Assembly (NCBI RefSeq): GCF_024519155.1
Contig: NZ_JANIFJ010000008.1
Coordinates: forward strand, 1 to 64,000
Source of the DNA: Mangrovibrevibacter kandeliae
Lineage (GTDB): Bacteria > Pseudomonadota > Alphaproteobacteria > Rhizobiales > Rhizobiaceae
Direction: 5' to 3'
Length of the DNA stretch: 64,000 nt
Both the position numbers and the translations under genes were made by a program. Under the pieces are notes generated by a model that saw nothing but the letters and a program-made list of their open reading frames with translations, was not told where the DNA came from and did no database searches. Each line of letters opens with the position of its first letter. Within the stretch, counting starts at the first letter, position 1. Positions 7,938-15,382 of the stretch are shown here, one piece after another.

Positions 7938-9395
7938 ATGTCGGCCTTCGCCTCGCTGCGCCTCGTCGCCGTCGACCACGCGCTGACCGATCGCGGCGCC
8001 GCGCCTGCGGTCGTCCTCGACATTGCTTCGCCGGCGCGCTCGGCTGTCCCGGCCGTGCTCGATGCCACGCCGTCCGCTCCGATGGCCGTGATCCGGCCGG
8101 CGCGGCGCATGCGCCACGCTGCGATCGCCATCTCCGTCGCCCTGCACGCGGCGCTTGCGGCCTATGCCACGCGCGAGAGCGCGGCGCCCCCCGAGGTCGA
8201 GGGCGAGACCAGCATCACCGTCTCGATCATCGGGGACCCCTTCGAGGCCGTCTCTGCCGGACGCGTTACGGCCGAGGCTCCGGTCCCGGCCGAAGCCGAG
8301 CGGCCTCAGTCGGTGGACGCCGCGACGCCGGAACCCGTCAAGTCGATGTCGAGCGAGACCGTCCCAGCCGTGGATCCCGTCCCCCCGGAGAGCGCTGCGA
8401 GGCCGCAGCCGGCGGTGTCGGACGTCGAGCCCGCCGTGCCGGCGGCGGTGGCTCCCGCCGTCGAACCCGCCCGTCCGGTCGAGGTTGCCGCTGCCGATGC
8501 GCCCACGAGCGAGCCGGTGGAGGCCGTCGAGGCGGCGCCGGTCGAACCACTCGACGAGGTCCTGAGCGTGACGGCGCAGGCGCCGGCCGAAGCTGCGGTT
8601 CTGCCCGCAGAATCCCCTGTGGCCGTTGCAGAGACGACCGCGGCCCTGCCGGCGACCGCAGCGGCGGCGCCCGTTGCGCCGGCATCGGAGGCGACCCCGG
8701 TGCAGGCGGTCTCCGACGCATTCGAGGACGACGCGAGTGTACCGCTCGATGCCGAGCCTGTGCAGCCTGCCGACGTCGTGCGGGCCGATGCCGTGCAGCC
8801 GGTGGAAGCGGCCGAGCCGCTGGAGGCGCTTGCGCCGGTGGAGACGTTGACGGCCGAAGAGGTGGCGACCCTGCCCGACGAGGGACCGGTTCCCACGCGC
8901 CGCCCGCCGCCGCCCGAGCGGCCCGAGCCTGCCAAAGCGGCCGAGCCGCGCCCGCAGCCACGCCGCACTGCAGAAGAGACGCCGACCCGCCGCGCCGCCT
9001 CGCGGCCGGCCTCGGGACGCGAGGGGAAGGACGATGCCGACTCGCGCCGCGGCTCGCGCGACGGCGGCGGCACCACGGCTTCCCGCGAGTCCGGCCGTGG
9101 CCGGTCGGGCGAGGGGGAGGCTGCGCTCTCCACCTATCGGGGCGTCGTGCAACGGCGCATCCGACGCGCCGCCGCGTCGCGTCGCGGCTCCGGCCGAGGC
9201 ACCGCCACGGTGAACTTCACGATCACCGGCTCCGGGGCCATCGGCGGCATAAGGCTTGTGGGCAGCTCGGGCGATGCCGGGCTCGACCGGGACGCGCTGG
9301 CGCTGGTCAGGGCGGCAGGACCGTTCCCCGCCATCCCCGAAGCTATCGGCCGCTCCTCTCTCACCTTCGCCATACCGCTCGACTTCGGACGCTGA
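7938..9395 (+). CDS. tonB: TonB-family energy transducer
   Basis: 485 residues if started at 7938; an ATG at 8082 (MAVIRPARR) gives the more usual short cytoplasmic tail. One membrane segment (about 60-77) carries the S66-x-x-x-H70 pair (SVALH) that TonB uses to sense ExbB/ExbD. A very long Pro/Ala/Glu/Val-rich periplasmic spacer (about 85-385) with an Arg-rich end follows. The C-terminal TonB domain (about 395-485) has GVVQRRIRRAA, a G-x-A-x-V-x-F strand and a terminal SLTFAIPLDFGR strand. It should carry membrane energy to outer-membrane receptors, for example for siderophores. No exbB or exbD lies in the window, so its motor partners are elsewhere. The neighbour rirA fits an iron role. Confidence 0.85.
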   Translation: MSAFASLRLVAVDHALTDRGAAPAVVLDIASPARSAVPAVLDATPSAPMAVIRPARRMRHAAIAISVALHAALAAYATRESAAPPEVEGETSITVSIIGDPFEAVSAGRVTAEAPVPAEAERPQSVDAATPEPVKSMSSETVPAVDPVPPESAARPQPAVSDVEPAVPAAVAPAVEPARPVEVAAADAPTSEPVEAVEAAPVEPLDEVLSVTAQAPAEAAVLPAESPVAVAETTAALPATAAAAPVAPASEATPVQAVSDAFEDDASVPLDAEPVQPADVVRADAVQPVEAAEPLEALAPVETLTAEEVATLPDEGPVPTRRPPPPERPEPAKAAEPRPQPRRTAEETPTRRAASRPASGREGKDDADSRRGSRDGGGTTASRESGRGRSGEGEAALSTYRGVVQRRIRRAAASRRGSGRGTATVNFTITGSGAIGGIRLVGSSGDAGLDRDALALVRAAGPFPAIPEAIGRSSLTFAIPLDFGR

Positions 9396-9519
9396 TGAGG
9401 TGGGGCCAAGGGCCTGTAGCCGCGCCGCCGCGACGGCTGGGCGGCGACCGGAGCGAGCCGGAGGCCCGATGACAGGGGTAGACACGGACCCCGCCGGGCA
9501 GAATCTCCTTTCCCCTTGC

Positions 9520-9540
9520 TTGGAATTGTTCTAATTCAAA
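9520..9540 (+). promoter_or_regulatory. Dyad upstream of rirA, candidate operator
   Basis: GAATT at 9523-9527 and AATTC at 9533-9537 are perfect inverted arms around a 5-base spacer. The pattern extends outward as TT-N-GAATT-N5-AATTC-N-AA. It is an A+T-rich island in GC-rich surroundings, 46-66 bases upstream of the rirA ATG. It is not the TGA-N9-TCA iron-responsive operator described for RirA. It could be an autoregulatory site or the site of another regulator. Confidence 0.4.
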
Positions 9541-9585
9541 AAGCGACAGCGAGCTCATAGCCGAATCCGGCGGTTGGGAGAGACG

Positions 9586-10047
9586 ATGCGGCTGACGCGC
9601 CAGACGAACTACGCCATCCGGATGCTGATGTACTGCGCCACCAATGGCGGGCGGCTGAGCCGGGTGGGCGAGATCGCGGCTGCCTATCAGGTGTCCGATC
9701 TCTTCCTGTTCAAGATCCTGCAGCCGCTGGTCGAGGCCGGCTTCGTCGAAACCGTGCGCGGGCGCAATGGCGGCATCCGCCTGAAGCGCGATGCCTCGAC
9801 GATAACGCTGCGCGAGGTCGTGACGGTGACCGAGGAGAACTTCGCGCTCGCCGAATGCTTCGAGACCGGGGCGCAGGACTGCCCGCTGGTCGACAGCTGC
9901 TCGCTCAACGCGGCGCTGCGCGCCGCGCTCGACGCTTTCCTCGGCGTCCTCGGCGCCCATACGATCGAGAGCCTCGTCCACGACAAGAGCTTCATGCGGC
10001 GCAGGCTCGGTCTCGCCGATCCGGCCGAGCTCGCCGTCGCCGTCTGA
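9586..10047 (+). CDS. rirA: Rrf2-family iron-responsive regulator RirA
   Basis: 153 residues. The winged helix at the N-terminus reads MRLTRQTNYAIRMLMYC, with the recognition region VSDLFLFKILQPL and the wing VRGRNGGIRL. Three cysteines, C91, C99 and C105 (AECFETGAQDCPLVDSC), stand where RirA and related Rrf2 sensors hold an Fe-S cluster. RirA represses iron uptake under iron-replete conditions in Rhizobiaceae and relatives. I chose the ATG at 9586, behind GGGAGAG, over an in-frame TTG 12 bases upstream, because family members begin MRLTRQTNY. It is transcribed in the same direction as the tonB-like gene but has its own upstream region with a dyad. Confidence 0.93.
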   Translation: MRLTRQTNYAIRMLMYCATNGGRLSRVGEIAAAYQVSDLFLFKILQPLVEAGFVETVRGRNGGIRLKRDASTITLREVVTVTEENFALAECFETGAQDCPLVDSCSLNAALRAALDAFLGVLGAHTIESLVHDKSFMRRRLGLADPAELAVAV

Positions 10048-10113
10048 CGAGGGGTCGTCGGCTCGGGCAGGGCGGCCTCCGACGCGCGCGCTTAACCCTA
10101 ACGAACAGTTTAC

Positions 10114-10139
10114 GCGCCCGCGGAGCGATCCGCGGGCGC
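10114..10139 (+). terminator. Strong stem-loop after rirA
   Basis: A perfect 11-bp stem, GCGCCCGCGGA at 10114-10124 pairing with TCCGCGGGCGC at 10129-10139, closed by a GNRA-type GCGA tetraloop. No T-run follows (TCGCATCTTACC), so it may be a rho-independent terminator of the weak-tail type or an mRNA-stabilising hairpin. It lies 66 bases after the rirA stop. Confidence 0.6.
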
Positions 10140-10168
10140 TCGCATCTTACCGTGACGGCGCCAAGCCC

Positions 10169-10184
10169 TTAATAATCTCTTAAC
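10169..10184 (+). promoter_or_regulatory. CtrA-type binding box (TTAA-N7-TTAAC)
   Basis: TTAA at 10169-10172, seven bases, then TTAAC at 10180-10184. This is a perfect match to the full CtrA recognition sequence of alphaproteobacteria. It lies 27 bases before the ATG of the membrane coiled-coil gene, close enough to overlap a promoter or block one. A lone TTAACC at 10092-10097 lies further upstream. Binding is inferred from the motif only. Confidence 0.6.
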
Positions 10185-10211
10185 GCTCGCCGCGAGGGAC
10201 GGGCGACGGAG

Positions 10212-11498
10212 ATGCAACGGCGCATGAGCGCATCCCAGTCCTACATGCTGCGCGGCCAGCTGAACCGGCTGGAGGTGGTGACGACCGTGACGCTGTCGAT
10301 CCTGTCGATGGCGAGCGGGGTGTTCACCTATCTCGGTGTCAAGGAACTGCTGAACGGCTCGCCCTCGACCGTCATCCTCGGAGCGATCATCTATTCGGCG
10401 GCGGTGTCCGTGGCGATCTACGCCTTCTGGACCTACCTGATGCGGGTCATGCCGCACGTGCGCCGGGCCGGCAGCCGGGCGCTGCTCTATCTGGCCATGG
10501 CGCTCGGCGCCGCGATGATCATGGCGATGTCGTCCTGGCTCAACGCGTCGGCCCTGGCGGGCGCGGCCGCACGTGAACAGCATCTCGCCAACGCCACCGA
10601 GGAGTACCAGCAGAAGTTCAACGCCGCGCACGAGAACGCGGTCGCGTCGCAGAGTCTCCTGCCGGACATCCAGCTCGCCGCGCAGCGCTTCTCGGCGCTT
10701 GCCGACGAGGAGCGGCGCTCGGGCGCCCTGACCGGCACCTCCGGCTCCGGCACCGTCGTGCAGCTCCTGTCGCAGATGTCGAGCCAGCTCACCGGCCTGC
10801 AGGGCGAGATCCAGGCCTCGGCGACCGCAGCCAAGCAGCTGTTCGACGAAGGCGGCCAGCGGCTCGCGGCGATGCGCCAGCTGGTCTCGGCCTCCGGTCC
10901 CATCGAAGAGCGGGCGAATGCCTATGCCGAGGAGGCCGTGCAGCTGTCGGGTCTCATCACCGACCTGCAGCAGACCTCCGTCGCGCCGGCGGTGAAGCGT
11001 GCCGCCGAGGATCTCGGACGCGGCTTCATCGCGCCGGTGGCCGACGGCTCCGACGCAAACCTCCAGGACCGGCAGACCCAGGTCGTCACCCGTGTCGAGG
11101 CGGCGGTGAAGGCGCAGAGCCAGGCTCTGGCGAGCGCGGCGGACGAGATCCTGGCGCGGCCCGCGGTGGAGCCGCTGCGCTTTACGCCGCTGTCGGCGCC
11201 CGAGGCGGTGATCCGCTATGCCGGCGACTTCCTGCCCTCCTGGGCCGGGGCGATCTCCATCGACCTCCTGCCCGCGGTGCTGATCTTCATCCTGTGCATC
11301 GTCCAGGACGTGGTCCGCCGCGAGGAGGCGGAGGAGGGCGAAATCGGCGAGATGAGCAGCGCCGAGCTCCTTCAGGCCCTTCGCATCCAGCGCCGGCTGC
11401 AGGACGCGCAGGCGGTCGAGGTGACGACCGCTGCCGAGCCCGTCGTCCAGGTCGGCGACCCACACGCCAAGCCCTATTCCCCCCACGTGGTGCGTTAG
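10212..11498 (+). CDS. Membrane protein with large periplasmic coiled coil, function unknown
   Basis: 428 residues from ATG 10212. A second ATG at 10224 (MSASQS) has a better spaced GGAG and may be the real start. Three membrane segments lie near the N-terminus (about 22-45, 54-80, 88-112). A helical, Ala/Gln/Glu-rich segment of over 200 residues (about 115-340) with heptad-like character follows. A fourth membrane segment (about 348-370, ISIDLLPAVLIFILCIV) precedes an acidic cytoplasmic tail with EEAEEGEIGEMSSAELLQALRIQRRL. With this topology the coiled region would be periplasmic. I do not recognise the family. The gene starts right after a CtrA-type box, and its stop is one base from the start of a ClpP-like protease homologue. 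Confidence 0.75.
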   Translation: MQRRMSASQSYMLRGQLNRLEVVTTVTLSILSMASGVFTYLGVKELLNGSPSTVILGAIIYSAAVSVAIYAFWTYLMRVMPHVRRAGSRALLYLAMALGAAMIMAMSSWLNASALAGAAAREQHLANATEEYQQKFNAAHENAVASQSLLPDIQLAAQRFSALADEERRSGALTGTSGSGTVVQLLSQMSSQLTGLQGEIQASATAAKQLFDEGGQRLAAMRQLVSASGPIEERANAYAEEAVQLSGLITDLQQTSVAPAVKRAAEDLGRGFIAPVADGSDANLQDRQTQVVTRVEAAVKAQSQALASAADEILARPAVEPLRFTPLSAPEAVIRYAGDFLPSWAGAISIDLLPAVLIFILCIVQDVVRREEAEEGEIGEMSSAELLQALRIQRRLQDAQAVEVTTAAEPVVQVGDPHAKPYSPHVVR

Positions 11499-11499
11499 A

Positions 11500-12393
11500 A
11501 TGTTCGACGTCGAAGCCTCGCCCGGCGCCTTCGAGCGGCTGATCAAGCGAATCCCGGACGGGACGATTCTGCGCTGTGTCTTCGTCGCGTTGTTCAGCGT
11601 GATGGGCGTGCTCGTCGGCAACGACGTATCGGCGATGCTGACCGCCCACCAGACGGCCGCCCGGCTTACGCAGTCCGAACCGGTGCGCCTCGACCTGCCG
11701 GAGCCCGGCGACCAGATCCGGCCGTACTACCCGCGCACCATTCCCGTCGGTCCGAACCGCGGCGAGCCGAAGCTACCGGGCTATGACGGGCCGGTGGACA
11801 GCCCGGCGATCGCCCGGCGGATGCGCTTCGTCGACGGACCGGACGGCCAGTTGAGCGCGATCGGCCAGATCGCGGTCGGCACTGCCGCGCAGTTCCGCGC
11901 CGTGCTTGACGAGGCCGGCGATCGGGTGCGCACCGTGGTGCTCCACTCGCCCGGTGGCTCGGTGAGCGACGCGATCGAGATGGCGCGCCTGATCCGCGAG
12001 CGCAAACTCAACACCGCCGTGCCCGCCGACGGCTACTGCGCCTCGGCCTGCCCGCTTCTCCTCGCCGGCGGGGTGGAGCGCCGGGTGGGCGATCACGCCT
12101 GGGTGGGCGTGCATCAGGTCTATGCGCCGGACGGCCAGGAGGTGGCACGCACCGTCGATCCGTCGCGCTCGATCTCGGACATCCAGTCGACTCTCGCCGA
12201 GTGCCAGCAGCTCCTGCTCGACATGGGCGTCCTTCCGGCGCTGTGGATCAAGGCGATGCAGACGCCGCCGGACGAGCTCTACGTTCTGACCGGGCCGGAG
12301 CTGCAGGAGTACGCGGTCGTCACGCCGGCGGACGCGCCGGGCGCCGAGCGGCAGGCGGCCGGCGGCGGCCGTGCAGCGGTGGCGATGCGCTGA
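11500..12393 (+). CDS. Membrane-anchored periplasmic ClpP-like serine protease homologue
   Basis: 297 residues. One N-terminal membrane anchor (about 23-40, TILRCVFVALFSVMGVLVG) and a ClpP/crotonase-fold domain (about 110-280). The oxyanion turn is HSPGGSVSDA (149-158). The likely nucleophile is S182 in GYCASACPLLLAGG and the likely base is H205 in WVGVHQVY; their 23-residue spacing is close to that of ClpP. It resembles the predicted periplasmic proteins of COG3904, whose substrates are unknown. Two cysteines flank the serine (C180, C184) and could form a disulfide in the periplasm. It begins two bases after the coiled-coil protein stop, so the pair is probably one operon. It converges with the mgtC-like gene. 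Confidence 0.8.
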   Translation: MFDVEASPGAFERLIKRIPDGTILRCVFVALFSVMGVLVGNDVSAMLTAHQTAARLTQSEPVRLDLPEPGDQIRPYYPRTIPVGPNRGEPKLPGYDGPVDSPAIARRMRFVDGPDGQLSAIGQIAVGTAAQFRAVLDEAGDRVRTVVLHSPGGSVSDAIEMARLIRERKLNTAVPADGYCASACPLLLAGGVERRVGDHAWVGVHQVYAPDGQEVARTVDPSRSISDIQSTLAECQQLLLDMGVLPALWIKAMQTPPDELYVLTGPELQEYAVVTPADAPGAERQAAGGGRAAVAMR

Positions 12394-12406
12394 GCCGCAG
12401 CTTCCG

Positions 12407-12865
12407 TCACTTGCGATTTTCGAGCCAGCGCTCGAACCAGTTCACGCAGCGCAGCACGGCGAGCGTCACGATCAGCGCGACGCTGGCGAGCGCGACCTTG
12501 CCGAGCCCGCAGCCGAGGCCGATCGCGCCGGCCATCCAGAGCGAGGCTCCGGTGGTCAGGCCGCGAACGTCGTCGCCGGACTTGATGATCGCGCCGGCCG
12601 CGAGAAAGGCCACCCCCGACGTCACCGCGGAGATGATGCGCGCGGGATCGGCGCGGACCGCACCCGTCGAATAGGTGGCGACGACCTCGCCGAGCAGCAG
12701 CGTGAACAGGCATGCGCCGGCGCCGACCATCATGTGGGTCCGCAGGCCGGCCGCATGACCCTTCATCTCGCGCTCGAACCCGATGGCGCCGCTGAGGATG
12801 ACGGCACAGACGAGGTCGAGCGTCGCGAGGAGCAGGCTGGCGTCGAGTCCGAGGTGGTCGAGCAT
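12407..12865 (-). CDS. MgtC/SapB-family membrane protein
   Basis: 152 residues from the ATG at 12865 (MLDHLGLDAS). That start has a CGGAG ribosome site 8 bases upstream; an in-frame ATG 27 bases earlier does not. It has about four membrane segments. The MgtC hallmarks are the GAIGFEREMKGHAAGLRTHMMV stretch (signature E-R, A-G-L-R-T; quoted in part) and FLAAGAIIK followed by VRGLTTGASLWMAGAIGLGCG. Family members act in magnesium limitation and intracellular growth or affect ATP synthase; the exact role here is unknown. The C-terminal soluble domain of longer MgtC proteins is missing, as in the short SapB type. Confidence 0.9.
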   Translation of the reverse strand: MLDHLGLDASLLLATLDLVCAVILSGAIGFEREMKGHAAGLRTHMMVGAGACLFTLLLGEVVATYSTGAVRADPARIISAVTSGVAFLAAGAIIKSGDDVRGLTTGASLWMAGAIGLGCGLGKVALASVALIVTLAVLRCVNWFERWLENRK

Positions 12866-12942
12866 CGAGGGAACTCCGGAGGCTGGCACCATGGCCGTTG
12901 CACGCGCAGCGTTTCAGGGTCGGTGCGCAACGGCCCGCGTCG

Positions 12943-13914
12943 CTAGCCGGCGGGCGCGACGGGCTGCGCGGCGAGCACGCGATCGATCCAGGCGGTGAGA
13001 CCGCGCAGCGCCGGCGCGCGGTAGGCCTCGACTTCGTTCAGCGTCTCGTGGCGCGCATCGGCGAGGGGCTCGAGCGCCACGTCCCGCAGGCCGGCGTGGC
13101 GAAGCGCACCGGCGAGGCGGTGTACGCTCTCGCCGCGCTCGGTGACCGGATCGCCGCCGCCGGCGAGCAGGTGCAGCGGCAGGTCGTGCGGCAGGCGGTC
13201 GAGCGTCGGTGCTGCGCTCAGCTGCTCGTAGAGACGCATCAGGTCGCGCCAGAGACCGACGGTCGGACTCCAGCCGCACAAGGGGTCGTTCCGATAGGCG
13301 GCGACCGCGGACGGGTCGTGACTCAGCCAGTCGAACGCGGTCTCGCGGGGCTCGACCGCTTTCGCCCAGGCGTCGAAGGTGGCCCGCGCCATCACCGCCG
13401 AGGCGACGTCCGAGCCCTTCAGCGCCTGCTCGACGGACAAGGCGGCGAGGGCTGCACGGCGTTGGGTGGACGTGGGCGCAGCGTAGTTCCAGAGCGCCGC
13501 GCCGGCGATCGCCTCCGGACGATCGCAGGCGAGGGCGAGCGCCGTCGCCGCACCCATCGAATGACCGAACAGGATCGTGGGCCGGCGGGTCCACTCACTC
13601 CGGGCGAACGTCAGCACGAAGGCGGCGTCGGCCAGGAGCCGCTTCAGGCTGTCCTGCCGCCCGAAGCTGCGCAGCGGCGCGCCGGGCGCCGTGGTGGAGC
13701 CGTGGCCCCGGTGGTCGTGGGCGTAGACCGCAAGGCCCGCGGCGGCCATCGCTTCGGCGAAGCGGTGGTAGCGGCCGGCGTGCTCCGCGAGCCCGTGATG
13801 GACGACGAGGATCGCGCGCGGCTGCCCGGCGGGGTGCTTGACGTAGAGGTTCAAGGCCGCCCCGGTCGGGCTGTCCAGCGTCAGGCGCTTGTCGAAGGGC
13901 ACGGACCTCTCCAC
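12943..13914 (-). CDS. Alpha/beta hydrolase, monoacylglycerol lipase/lysophospholipase-like
   Basis: 323 residues with the alpha/beta-hydrolase fold: oxyanion HHGLAEHAGRY (39-49), HDHRGHG (66-72), nucleophile S119 in FGHSMG, probable acid in GGGDPVTERGES (about 255) and base H in DARHETLNE (about 293). The GLAEHAGRY and HDHRGHGxS pattern is typical of the PldB/monoacylglycerol lipase branch, which cleaves one acyl chain from glycerides or lysophospholipids. There is no signal peptide. It is transcribed in the same direction as the mgtC-like gene 77 bases downstream. The real substrate cannot be read from sequence. Confidence 0.88.
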   Translation of the reverse strand: MERSVPFDKRLTLDSPTGAALNLYVKHPAGQPRAILVVHHGLAEHAGRYHRFAEAMAAAGLAVYAHDHRGHGSTTAPGAPLRSFGRQDSLKRLLADAAFVLTFARSEWTRRPTILFGHSMGAATALALACDRPEAIAGAALWNYAAPTSTQRRAALAALSVEQALKGSDVASAVMARATFDAWAKAVEPRETAFDWLSHDPSAVAAYRNDPLCGWSPTVGLWRDLMRLYEQLSAAPTLDRLPHDLPLHLLAGGGDPVTERGESVHRLAGALRHAGLRDVALEPLADARHETLNEVEAYRAPALRGLTAWIDRVLAAQPVAPAG

Positions 13915-14072
13915 TCCAGAACGTCGCCTCCTTATAGGGTATTTGCGACGGACACGCAGAGCGGCAGCGACGGCCGGCCGCCCTGCACGTCGAGGGCGAA
14001 GATCCTCTGTGATGCAATCGCCATCGGCTCGGGCTATGCTGGATCGGTCATCGGCCCTTGGGGAGGTCCACC

Positions 14073-15155
14073 GTGCGCCGCCTTGCTTTCGCTTTCGCTG
14101 CCGTCGTCATCGCCGGCGTCGCGCCCGCCATCGCGCAGGTGCCCCTCGACGGCTTCGTCATCGCCCGCAAGGCCTGCGACGCGACGCCGTCGATCCGCAA
14201 CGCGGCGAACGAGGGCGGGACGGTGCTCGCCGTGGGCCAGGCCTACCGGCTGCTCGGCGAGAATCGGGCGAACGGCACGCACTACTATGTCGAGCTGCCG
14301 GACGCGCAGCCGAGCCGCCGCTGGATCGAGAAGAGCTGTGGCGACTGGGTGCGGCTGGTGGCTGCCGCCGAGGCCTTCGACCGGCCGGCCGGCGGCGGCG
14401 GGACTGATGCTGGCGATGCCGGCGGCGCCGTGGACCAAGACGCTGCGGCCGACCCCTCCGGCACGCCGGGCGCCGGCACCGGTGCCTCCGGCGGGCAGCA
14501 CCGGGACCTGCTGCTGGCGGTCAGTTGGCAGCCGGCCTTCTGCGAGACGCACGCTTCGAAGGCCGAGTGCAGGAGCCAGACCGATACCCGCTTCGACGCC
14601 ACCCACTTCACCCTCCACGGGCTCTGGCCGCAGCCGAACGGGACCTTCTACTGCGGCGTGTCGGACGCCGACCGGAGCGCGGACGATCGCAGCGACTGGG
14701 AAAGCCTGCCGGCGACGGCCGTCGATGCCGAGACACGCCAGGCCCTCGACGAGGTGATGCCCGGCAGCCAGTCCGACCTCGATCGTCACGAATGGACCAA
14801 GCATGGCAGCTGCTACGGCACCTCGGCCGACGAGTACTTCGACGACGCGCTGGCTCTGATGACCAAGCTCAACGCCTCGCCGGTGCAGGCGCTGTTCGCC
14901 GGCGCGATCGGCCGGCCGCTCAGCGACAGCGACATCCGCGCCGCCTTCGACCAGGCGTTCGGGGCAGGGGCAGGTGCGCGCGTTCAGATTTCCTGCGTGC
15001 GCGATGGCAACCGCCGGCTCGTGGGCGAGCTGCTGATCAACCTGCAGGGCGAGGTGACGGCGAATCCCGACCTCGCCGCGCTTCTCGCTGCAGCGCCGGA
15101 GGCTCGGCCGTCGCGCGACTGCGACGGCTTCGTCGACGCGGTCGGGCTGCAATAG
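14073..15155 (+). CDS. Secreted RNase T2-family ribonuclease
   Basis: 360 residues from GTG 14073, chosen because GGGGAGG lies 6 bases upstream; an in-frame TTG earlier lies before that site. A signal peptide (about 1-22, ending APAIAQ) is followed by a small domain (about 23-100), a Gly/Asp/Ala-rich linker (about 105-143) and the catalytic domain (145-360). Catalytic motif 1 is HFTLHGLWP with H182. Motif 2 is RHEWTKHGSC with H239, E240 and H244. All three catalytic residues are present, so it should cleave single-stranded RNA through 2',3'-cyclic phosphate in the periplasm or outside. At least six cysteines fit disulfide-rich T2 enzymes. The extra N-terminal domain is not part of the minimal enzyme. 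Confidence 0.9.
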   Translation: MRRLAFAFAAVVIAGVAPAIAQVPLDGFVIARKACDATPSIRNAANEGGTVLAVGQAYRLLGENRANGTHYYVELPDAQPSRRWIEKSCGDWVRLVAAAEAFDRPAGGGGTDAGDAGGAVDQDAAADPSGTPGAGTGASGGQHRDLLLAVSWQPAFCETHASKAECRSQTDTRFDATHFTLHGLWPQPNGTFYCGVSDADRSADDRSDWESLPATAVDAETRQALDEVMPGSQSDLDRHEWTKHGSCYGTSADEYFDDALALMTKLNASPVQALFAGAIGRPLSDSDIRAAFDQAFGAGAGARVQISCVRDGNRRLVGELLINLQGEVTANPDLAALLAAAPEARPSRDCDGFVDAVGLQ

Positions 15156-15382
15156 CGCGCTGGGACGGGGCATCCGACGCCCAGCTGGCGCGTCTCGCCG
15201 CCGCGTGGAGAACCGCCGTCCCTGCCGCGGCCGGGTGAAACGAACGGCTCCGCCGATGGCCCGCCATCGCCGTCGGCGCCGGGGCGGTGACGCCTCGCGG
15301 CGTTGCGGGCGCGTAGGCAATGGCGTAGACACGGCGCCAATTCATCCCACGCCTTGCCTTAGAGACGGAGCGAGCGCGCGCC

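Noticed and set aside
8155-8961. Arg/Pro-rich frames overlapping the tonB-like spacer
   Set aside because: They are out-of-frame readings of a low-complexity coding repeat.
9521-9538. RirA iron-responsive operator (TGA-N9-TCA) before rirA
   Set aside because: I looked for TGA-N9-TCA near the dyad. The nearest arrangement is TGG-N12-TCA, which does not fit, so I kept only an unspecified operator call.
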